DNA of 64,000 nt from Ditylenchus dipsaci. Lineage: Eukaryota; Nematoda; Chromadorea; Rhabditida; Anguinidae. The DNA is taken from assembly GCA_004194705.1 (NCBI GenBank), contig SADC01000290.1, positions 56,001 through 120,000 of the forward strand, given 5' to 3'. The position numbers and the translations under genes were made by a program. Below are positions 48,309-58,700 of this stretch, piece after piece; within the stretch, counting starts at the first letter, position 1, and every line of letters begins with the position of its first letter. The notes below the pieces were generated by a model. It did not search any database. It worked only from the letters and a program-made list of their open reading frames with translations, and was not told the DNA's origin.

Positions 48309-51300
48309 AGGGGGAGTGTATCTCTTGTCCGTATCTGGTCTCGCATGGAAATCGTTTAAATTCAAATTAAACCACTTTCTAGGTTCGAAATCCCATGGTT
48401 GTGAACTTTATTTTTTCACATCTTATTTGACATTAACAAAAATAATTGTCAGGGTCTTGCGAACCGAGCTAGATTATCAGGCATCATTCTACAAGCATAA
48501 TAGCTAAGCTACAGTTAAAATCAGGAATAGAAATTTGATTATCGTCCGAAAATCGGTAATTTTTTTAAATCAAGCTATCCAAGCTACCCGATTCCTAAAG
48601 TAATTTTTGACGTACTGTCTATTTCTATTTGATGAGAAATATTTTTATGAGGTAACTTGCGTATTACTGACTCTAGAAATAGACCAATGAAATAGACCGA
48701 TAGATAAAATAGACATAAACCGAAATATATGGTTTCTGGCTGATTTCGCAAATTTAAGACACTTATTGACTAAAAAAGCAATCCCGGAAAACTTTCCAAT
48801 GGATTCATCGATATTTTTAGCATGCTTTTCAGCTCGATCGCTGAAAAACTGCGAACAAAATTGAGTTTCTATACAGAGAGATTCGAACCAGCAAGCTTAG
48901 AAAGTGGTTTAATTTGAATTTAAACGATTTCCATGCGGGCCAGATAGGGACAACAGCACAACCTTCAAATTTGAATCTTAGTGTATTAGGGAAATTGGCG
49001 CCAAACAAAAAATTATCAAAAATGGTCGATTTGGGACACCTTTTTTGTTCATGCCTCTGACATGGTTTTTTCCTTTTCGGAAAATGCATGCTTTTAGCCA
49101 AAATATTCCTCACGTGAAGGGCTTTCGAATGAGCCATCACTTGCCTATAAAACTCGTAAAATTGCAAAACCACAAGCAATTTCTTTGAAAATTTTCGAAA
49201 AAATTTCTTCGCCTTATTAATTTGATTGAGATCATGCCAAGTTTTTCTGTCTAATTTTTCTCAAACAAAACCGGAGACTTGATAGAGGAGTAAATTTGCT
49301 GCATTTTGGTACCAAGGATGTATACAAAAATACAAATTTAGGGTGTTTTATACAAAAGTTAGACGGAAAACGCAAACACCCCTATTTTTACTCGGAAAAA
49401 TGGCAGTTGTTTGCTTCAAATAGCCTCTAGTTTTGAAAATTCTGGTTTTACAAAATCGGTCTGGATTTTCGGGTAGAAGAGATGGTTCTTTTTGGTTATC
49501 GGGAATACCCGACCTCAGTCGTGCTAAGACAATTTATGCATAAGAATCGGGTATTCCCGATAACCAAAAAGAACCGAAGAGATTGTAGGCTTTCTTTTGG
49601 TGCATAAAAAAGCCCCAAAAATACAAAATTGGCGTGTCTCATACAAAAATAAATTCAGTGTTTTTTTAGAGCTGAAGATGGTCTCCATTAGAAGAATGTG
49701 CGTTAAGCCAAATGAAGTGTCTCTCTCCGAAACTCATTCAATCGCAGTCAAGAAACGATGGGAAATCAAGCCAAGAATATGGCGAGTGAGCAAGCTAAGA
49801 AAGCAGGCAAAATCCGTCTCTGTAAGCTTTTTGACATTGTTTCATCTACTGTATTGACGGTTCTCTTGTTTTAGTGAAACGAGCTGATGAAAAATGGCTG
49901 GAAGCTGAATCAAGAGAACAACTCTCGGCCAAGAGGCAGAATGCAGTTAAAAAGAGGTGGAACAAGCTAAGTGCTAGACAAGAGCAAAGGCTGCTCAAAA
50001 CACAAGTTTGTACATTCGCTTTTCGTGTACTTCTTCTTAAATGCTTATCATAATTCCAGGGAAGCATGATGAGCAAAGGAAAAATTTGCGAAGCCAGCCG
50101 AAGGAATGTGCAACAGAAGGGTCTTTGTCAAGAAGTGAGTTGAAATTAAAAATCTAACAGCATGACGACAAGCTTTTTAGGTAGCAGTGTATCGAAACGG
50201 AATACAGCCAGCTTCCAAGTCGACTTCACCAGTGATGTCATTGCCAAGCTCGAAAGGGACAGAGAAATGCTTCTAAATCGACTCGTTAAGCCGAAGAAAA
50301 AAGAATCGGTATGATTAAGCGATTCATGTCTACTCCCAACTGGTCTTATTGCGCTGATTTAGACTCCCCGAAAACCCTTGCATGCTCTAGCTAGAAGATC
50401 GTCAACTTCAAGAATTGAGCAGATCTTTTCAGTCTATCAAGGGAGCACCAAGCCGTTGCCTAGTTATCAAGAGTTTGAGTCCGCTACTACGAAAATTCGT
50501 CACCAGCTTGGGATCATATCGCCAGTCAAGACAAGCCTCCCTAGTCTTACTCTGTCTCCAATGGAAGATCTCAAGCTTTGCTCTGGAAAGCTAACTTGGT
50601 CTCAGCGAAGTTTGCTGAAGAGTGAGCTGAGAAAGGTTTGCTTTTGATTTTTTCATAAATGAAACCATTAAATCTTTTAAGATAGGAAAGTATATCTTTG
50701 CTCCAACTCACAAGGTACGCGACGTGTGCTTAGAGTTTGATTCGAGTCTGCTAATGTCGACGGAGTATCCTACCTATGGATTTCAAATATCAAGGACGTC
50801 CTAGAACACAGAATCCGACGTCTTCAAGAGTGCCGAAATCTTGATCTTGGAGGGAACTATAAGGGCAAGCTGTTTCTTTCTTTGGTAGGTGACAAGGGTG
50901 GGAAGACAACAAAATTGCTATTGGTATAGGAAATGTTCGAAAAGCCAACAGTCTCAGCAGCCTCCTACTAGTCTCATTATTTGATGATGATGATGGATAC
51001 AGGAATCTCACCAATCTTCTGCCTGTCTTCAATCAGCTAAAATTCAACACATTGATTGGGCATGATGTCGTTTGGTAGACTCATTTTTTATGTGCAAAAT
51101 TAAGATAAGTAACGTGACGTTTTAGGTACGTGACCGGAGATCTGAAGTTTATCGGTGCACTTTACGGCCATTTGGGAAGCGCCTCTGTCTATCCATGCAT
51201 CTTTGCGAAGCTTCCAAAGATAAGTTCAAAGAAAGTGAGCATCATCCAAGCCGTAGTCTCTTTTCAATTCGATGCAATTCACACCTACAACTTTCTGATT

Positions 51301-52326
51301 CGGGACAGACCAAAGTTGTCAGCTCCAGAGAAAGTGCAGATCCATCTTGAGTCAAAATCCATCGCTAGAGTTCCGCTGGTGCGTATTCCAATCAGCAATA
51401 TTATTCCGCCTTCGCTTCACATTGTCCAGGGATTGGCCCAAAACATCATCTCTTGGATTGAAAAGGCTAATCCTAATCAGATCAGTGCTTTGGAAGACGT
51501 CTACAAACGTCTAGGAGCCCAAAACAGGCCTGGTTCCAATCTTTTACTGGTAAATTTGAGATCTCTTTGACATTTAGCGATTTTGTAAGTTTCACTGTTT
51601 CAGGCAATCATGTGCGCAGATTACTTACCGGAGATGGACCCAAAAAGATCGTTGATATAGTACGCTGCAATGAAAAATGTGGAGCCTTTGAATAACTTCT
51701 CACTTTGCTTGGACAGATCCAGTCGATGGCGAAGTCAACTTTCCTGTCGAATGAGCAAGTCATCATGCTTGGCAAATTGACGCATGGCTTCTTCTTGTGC
51801 CTGAGGGTAAAGTTGTTCAAATTTTCTGTCGTGACCTTTCCGTAGTACAAATTTTGTTATTCAGGAACATCTTCCAGATGCTTCCGTGACGCCCAAGTGC
51901 CACCTTCAATGCTCACATGTTGAAGAATTTGTAAAACTACACAATTTTGGGGGTTGCTGTCGGAGCAGTCAATTGAGTCTCTTCACAGGAAAGTCAACAA
52001 CGATGAGAGAAGATTTGCTTCAATGAAAAGTCGTCCAATAATTTTGAAGAAACTTATTGAGGAATCTTATGTGCGTAATGTACTGTTTGACTTGAATTTT
52101 GAGTTGGAAGTTGAATCCGAATAAAGTTATTTTTGTCTTTTCATGTATTGCTGATTTTAAGGGGCGCATATGTTAAATTTTGAAATAATTGTCTGATAAT
52201 TGGGTAACAAAAGAGTAAAAAATTTAAAAAGCGTATAAAAATCACAATGAAATTCTTGGCGTTTTGTTTAAGTTGAACTAAAAGGAAATTCAAATTTTGA
52301 AAGGCTGTGACAGATACACTCCCCCT
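48309..52326 (+). mobile_element. 4.0-kb DNA transposon with TTAA target duplication
   Basis: TTAA flanks the element at 48305-48308 and 52327-52330. The 15-bp termini are perfect inverted repeats, AGGGGGAGTGTATCT and AGATACACTCCCCCT. It contains one spliced plus-strand transposase gene at 49678-52124. The 5' non-coding 1.3 kb includes a nested foldback (48340-48955) with TTTAAATTCAAATTAAACC arms and a GGTTCGAA box in each arm. A TTAA duplication is known for the piggyBac and Kolobok superfamilies; the protein does not look like piggyBac, so a Kolobok-like assignment is my inference. Confidence 0.78.
49678..52124 (+). CDS. D-D-E type transposase of the TTAA element (multi-exon, frame-broken)
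   Basis: The gene has a basic N-terminal half with two copies of an AVKKRW motif (exons 49678-49820 and 49875-50008), probably DNA-binding, then a charged coiled-coil-like segment (50181-50309). The catalytic half shows LVGDKGGKTTKLLL (about 50885-50925), WYVTGDLKFIGALYGHLG (51126-51180), RIPISNIIPPSLHIVQGL (about 51380-51435) and SEQSIESLHRKVN (about 51962-52000). The D, D and E in these blocks are my candidate catalytic triad. The last exon ends at TAA 52122-52124. At least four one-base frame breaks are needed to read it through, including one in the GGGGG run near 51950. It could be a dead copy or an assembly-damaged active one. The protein is assembled from motifs; its family name is not certain. 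Confidence 0.68.
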
Positions 52327-52544
52327 TTAAAGCAGAATTGTCATATTTTTTTAAACTTCTGTATTCTAACTTTAGATCAGATCTCGTCAATCAAGTTTTT
52401 TTCATAGTGTGTTGACTAATTTGAATTTTTGAAGAAATTTTAGCTACTGCTTCAGAATAAAATCATTTTTGATTTAAACGGATGAAAAATTCAACAGAAA
52501 CTGAGATCTGTTGACGTTATCGTAGAGAGAGCCGTGAGTCTTAA

Positions 52545-52995
52545 AGGAAGCGTGAAAGCTGTTAAGGAGATAGTCTCGACACGAAAAGATTATTGAAAAT
52601 TTTTGTTTTCTTTAATGTGGTTTAGAGCCATGTTTGTCGACAATCCAGTGTGCGATGTCAGACAAACTTATGCAAAATTAAAAGTTGGATGAGCATCATC
52701 AATATCAGAATTTCGAAATTCTTTCAAAAAATGCCATGAAAACGGAAAAGAAAAGGTGGAAAACTATCCAAAGAAGGTTGATCAGTCTTTTATTAAATTT
52801 CGATTTTTAGGCATTTATTGAAGGAATTTAGAAATTCTGATATTCATGATGCTACGCTAACTTTAAATCCTGCACAAGATTGTCTGATATCGCAACACCA
52901 AGTTTTCGACATAATATGGATCCGAAACCACATTTTAAAAAAAACACAAAACTTTTCGTGTCGAGACTATCTCCTTAATAGCTTCCACCCTCCCT
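52545..52995. mobile_element. 451-bp MITE with TTAA target duplication
   Basis: TTAA is at 52541-52544 and 52996-52999. The termini AGGAAGCGTGAAAGCTGTTA and, mirrored, AGGGAGGGTGGAAGCTATTA continue into GGAGATAGTCTCGACACGAA in both arms. A half copy occurs at 62008. It lies 215 bp from the 4-kb transposon and shares the TTAA-AGG start, but the inner ends differ. Confidence 0.82.
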
Positions 52996-52999
52996 TTAA

Positions 53000-55773
53000 G
53001 CAAAACTTATGTCATTTGCGGAATCCTTGCAACAGTCCTATTTGGCAAAAGATTTCAAAAATTTGGGTAAAAGACTTTTTAAAAGGACAGGCAATAGTAT
53101 ACTGCAGCAGAGTCAAGATCTAATCAATTTTTTATTGTAAGTTTTGTAGCTATGGTAATTTTAGCACACTATACTGAAAAATACAACCGCTTAAGTCTGC
53201 TATAGTAAAAATGTAATTGACTTGTAATTTTTTAATAAGCATTTAGTTTTATGTGTTCTAGAAACTGATGTAATTGAGACAATTACTGGTAATACTTTTA
53301 CATGCATTTACTGCTTATTGCCTTTAGGAGCATAACTTGAGGCCGTTACAAGTCTTGTAAGTCTAGTCTTTTAGTCAATAAAATTAAGGTGTCAAGCAGA
53401 AACAAAGGACAGCAGTAACACTTAATCGATTAATCAATAATATTGTGCCATACTGAATTTTTCAAAATTCAATTCAACAAAAATTGGCGCTACTAGCGAA
53501 ACCCCCCCTCCCCCCAGAATCCGATCTTTTAAAAATTGTGTAACTACCCTTTCAAACAACAAGTTTAGGACTAGCCCTTAGGCTTGGGGTAGGCCAGCGT
53601 ACGGAAGTTGTTACTAATAAATAGTTTACGCATATTTTCCGGGGTCTGGGACATAAGTTTGGGTACTCTTCACTTGAGTTTTAAAAGTAAAAATTGATGG
53701 AGGGGGTTATTCTATTCTGTACTAGGCTGAAAAGTTACGCACGTGTTGCGCACTTTTTTCTGGGTCTGGCACATAAAATTGGGTACTTTTACTTAAGCAA
53801 AGAAGTGAAAATCGTGGGGGGGGGGGCGTTAGTATTGGCTAATAGGGCCCAAAATTCAATTTTCAATGGGCATGCCCGTGCGTTTCAAAAAGTTAATGCG
53901 GGAATTCCGGTTTTTTCCTAAAAATATTTCTTTTGAATCCTTAAATTTTTTAAATCCTTCTATTTTTCACTCGTAATCACTCAAATCTAATATTGATGAC
54001 CCAAAACTACTTTCAAAAACTAGGCAGACAACTTAAAAAATCTGGATGAGAACGCATGTAAAACTTGATCGTGAAAGAAAAAGGTACTGGTCCCCTTTTC
54101 TAAATACAAATTATTCAATAATAATATTCTTTGGAGCTAAATGGCTTTTCGAAATGCCCGAAAATGCTTCTTTTAGCTTTTGAAACGAATTTTGCGGTAA
54201 ATTCAAAATTTTCCTCCAACTTGACTAGCAAAACGTGCTCCAGGCCTAATAATTCTTCTAGTTTTCTAAATTCTGTACTTTACAAATTTTTCCTGTATTT
54301 TGTCGAAAGAGAGATCCTCAGATTTTTTTGATGTATGACTCATCCTCTGAAATGCAAAAATAAGTTTCATTTAACTTATTTTTGCTTGTATTTGACTAAA
54401 AGCCTAGACTTTCGTCTAACCTGACCACAACTTCTGACACCGGATTCGCGATCATCGATTTTTTTCGTGTTGTCTCGAAGGGAATTCAAAATAAATTGCT
54501 CATTTTCACATTTTAAGAGTAGATTTGCTAGCAAATCGGATACACTGGTCACGAATCTGATGTCAGGAATTCCGGTTTTCCTAAAAAGCTTTTCGCTTAA
54601 AAGGTGTGAAAATTAAAAATACCGTCAACTTTTAAAGTCATTTTGAGCCTACTAAATCAAAACTATTGCCAGAAGTTTATATAATGTTATAAGGCTAATT
54701 AACAAACTTATCAGATTCTGTGTTCAAATTTCGCACACCCATAGTGCCCAAAAAGATCACAGCCGAAACGTGAACAAAGTCTGATTTTGAAAATTTTCGG
54801 TTTTTCATCAAAATTTTCAATATTTTTAAACAAAGTAATAGCACATCTGAACAGGGTTGCCATTTTGGCTTTTAAACAGGCTTTGCATTTTTTTAGACAT
54901 CCCGACTTTTTTCTTGAGAAGAAAAAAGGGCATTTTGTTTAACTCTTATTTTTTTGACCTCGTAGTTTGTACTCGTACTCTTACCGTGTTACAAAATTTC
55001 GTCGTACTCGTAGTATGAGCTAAAAGAGGCTCGTACTCGTATTCGTACTTGTACTTCACTCGTACCTGAATAAGAAATTCGTACTCTTAAAATATTGAGT
55101 TAAGTTACATTTTTATAATTTTTTTGTTAAATGAGAAATTGTCTACCATAAGGCACTATTTTTTCAGAAGAATTCGGTATTAGAAACATCACGCATTTAG
55201 TACTGAAACCTAGAGCAACACTTCGCAATGCGATTTAGAAATAGTTGAAATTTGACACACCATAAAATGAATAACATACCATGAACAAAACCAGGCCGCT
55301 TCGCATCCCTGGGAATAAGGCAAATTATGCCTATACCGCGAAAAAGACATAAATTTGATACGGCCGCTTAGCGTGCCTCGAAATGAGGAATACCATGACC
55401 ATACCATGAAAGAGACGTAAGTTCAGAAGATTAATCAGAACATTTAAAAAACAAATAGGAAATTTATGCCTTCAAAGCGCCTTTATCATTTAGAAAAATC
55501 ATGCTTTTATAAAAAAAATTCTGCTCAAAAATAGTCAGGAAAAAAACAAGGCACTCGTACTTGAACTTTCTATTTGTGCTTCGTCCTCGTACTCGTAGTA
55601 CGAGTACGAGTTCCCAACACTGATCGAAAGTCTACTGAAGTTTTGTATAAAAAAAAATATAGATAGCCACTTTTTTCAATAATTCATTTATTTTAATAAC
55701 AAGTATAAATATCAGCGAATTTATAGTTTTTTGAAAAATAACCGAAGTATTATTGCTCTTTAATGAATATGTT
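53000..55773. other. intergenic between transposon cluster and ALG11
   Basis: This is AT-rich DNA without coding character. It contains a half copy of the GCATGCCCGT MITE at 53866-53915, possible hAT-like ends (CAGGGTTGCCA at 54854 and AACACTG near 55620), and a TCGTACTCG array between them. Confidence 0.5.
54960..55625. repeat. TCGTACTCGTA word arrays at both ends of a possible hAT-like element
   Basis: CTCGTACTCGTA and variants are repeated at 54958-55095 and again, with inverted orientation (GTACGAGTACGAG), at 55553-55610. The right array ends in GTTCCCAACACTG, a hAT-like terminus. No 8-bp duplication could be matched to the CAGGGTTGCC end at 54854, so the element call is tentative. Confidence 0.45.
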
Positions 55774-58700
55774 TCAGTCGATCATCGTGGCAATTACTTG
55801 GCAAAAATGTTCACCGAAAGCTGAATTCGAAAATTTAAGGCACTTTTCTCAGCATTTTCCCTGATAGAATTTCTCTGTTCTGAAGACATCTTTAATATAG
55901 ACACTATTTTCTCTGCATACTCTTCTTTGCTAGAAGCTAGAAAGCCACATACTCCTTTTTCATCGTTCTCATATCCTCCAATAATATCCATTTTAGGACC
56001 AGCTGAGTTGTGCGCTATCATTATATTGCCGGCGGCTAGCCCCTCAACTACGGAAATTCCAAAATGCTCGTTCCACATTGTGTGCAGACCAATTAGTGAA
56101 GTCTAAAACTTGAAAAATATTTATAGCGTATAATTTTTTTTCTCGATGATTTAAGATATTTTTTATAAACAACTAGATATTCAAACTGCATTAAAAAAAG
56201 AACACTTAAACCATTTTTTAAATAAAGATATCATTTTTCTTCGTGAAAATTCCTAATGTAAATATTTTGATGCCGGTTTTTCATTTAAAAAATACTGGCG
56301 CTTTTGGGGATCTAATATTTTTTTCAGAACTTTAGTTCAAATCCATATCTAAACTTTACTGCAGGTTCGAAGTAACTAAAGTTAACTGTGTATATATAGT
56401 TAACTGTGAGTCTATAGATAAATATATAGATAAAATGACAAATGTGTGAAATTTGTTGAACGACGTGTGAACGACGTTGAACGAATTTGTGGCCATCAAT
56501 AAATTCTTTTAGCTGCTTAAAAAGCTTTGCCCGTTTATTTTGTCGACTTTTAAAAATATTGAATCATGAAATATTGTCAACACACCAAAGTAAAACATAG
56601 AAATAAAGCTTGATATTAGATTACAGTCAAGTCTCGATTTAACGAAACCCGATTTAACGAAACTCTTGATTTAACGAACCTTTTTTTGGTGCCTATTTGG
56701 CCAGCAATTGAATAAAATGACTAAAATAAGCTCTCGATTTAACGAAACCTTCGATTTAACGAACATTTTTGGCGGTCCCCAGGGGTTCGTTAAATCGAGA
56801 CTTGACTGTAATTAAAACTTGTACTAGCCTGGAAAAGTTTTAAAAGTTGAGTATAGGGCACATTCAAACACCACTCTATGTCTTCATCGTTGTCCAATTT
56901 CAAATTTTCGCGAGCATAATTTTTGAGAAAGTCCACCCTCTTCTCGTCTTCTCCATCTCGGCAGCCACCAGCAATTATTAATTTTATCTTCAAAATTTCA
57001 ACAGTTAACTATTAAGTACATCCAAGACACAAATTTACTTTACAATCTATCCCAGCTAATTCCATCTGTTTCTTTAGCTCAGCAAATATTCTTAATTGCA
57101 AAAGGTGGTTCTTCTCAGGTCTGATTTGACCCACTGATAGTATCTTCACATCGTTGTTCTCTAGTAACCTTCTTTCACCCAAAAATGGCAAATCAATGAG
57201 CTGAAATTAAAACTATACATTATTAAAACTATACAAAAACCGGAACCGGAATAGGAACCGGAATTTCCCTTTTGGGAAACCAAAACCGGAGTCGAAATAA
57301 AACGTTTTCGAAAAAAATCGCTGCCTGTTTACATGATTTGTATATATTGATATTGAACACGAAAAATTCGTTCAACAGTTGAAAATACGCGTTCAAAATC
57401 AGCCGAGCAAAAGCAAAATTATGATAGAGTTAAGCTCGGAATTGATATTCGGACCGGAACCGGAATTTTAGTTTTGTGAAAACCGCAACCGGAATTACAT
57501 ATTTTTTCGCGACTGGAATTCCGGGAAACCGGAACCGGAATTCTTAACCAACTCTAGCATTCTGGAAGAATTAGTAATACAGTCAAATTTAAAACCTACG
57601 AAAAACTACATTAATCAAATATGTGACTATCGTATTCTCTTTAATAGAGCCGCATGCCATTCTATTTTTCAACCTCCGAAACTTTTTTTGACTTCAATTT
57701 GAAAATGCAATAAAACGTGATTTACCCCCTTAATTTTGGCCTCGACCCCTGCCGCTCTGTGAGAGAGTGGCGTTTAGATAGAGACTGCCGGTCTATTGGA
57801 GAGAATAAGGTAAAAGTATTTTTTAAAGATTTCACCTCTTTTACATCACATGCTGGATATACAACTGACGGTTGACCGCCCCATAGATCTTGCAAGTGAG
57901 AAGCGGTCCAGCTAAAAAAATATTTAAAATAGAGATGTGTATTAAACTCATTAACCTTCCATTAGCCATAACTAAATGGGTGCACATGCCACAAAATCTA
58001 TAGAGCATTGAGAAGTCTTTGTAGTAGAGTACTTTGCATAGGGTCAGCAACGAAGATTTAGCTATGGCGCCGGCATTATTGTAGCTATATATTATCTTCT
58101 TTTGAATTATAGTATAACTACAGTTGCGGACAATTGATAATATACAAGAAAATATTTTTTATGTTTGGCGACTTATCGCATAAATATCATTGTTTTTAGA
58201 GAAACTGAATATACAGTCTTGTAGCGCTTTTCTTGTTCTACATAAATGAATATTTGCTTTTTTAAACAGCAGTCATTCAATCGAAAATTTAGTCAATGTT
58301 TGGATGACATCCGAATTTTAGCCCGACAATTGACAGTACACAAAGACAATTTGAGCTGATTGATTTTACTTTTTGATTATTTTGTTAATTTTTAAAACTA
58401 CTGTTTTTAAGCCCTGTCTCTCAGCTACAATTTCGTAGTTCGAACTTATTTTTTTGATTATTCTGGGAACAGTTATGATTATCAACACAAAAGTGTCGAT
58501 TTACAGTCAAAATAAAGGAAAATGTAAGGGAAATCGTTGTTCGACCTCATGAAACAAACCTTTTCGTATGATTTTAAAAATCAAAATGTATGTTTTCATG
58601 CGTTTTCTGAAATTTCGATGATTTCTCTACAAAATGACACATTGATCGTTGTCTTAGGACTACCCAGCACTGAAATACGGATAGGTGGAACTTTGGAAAC

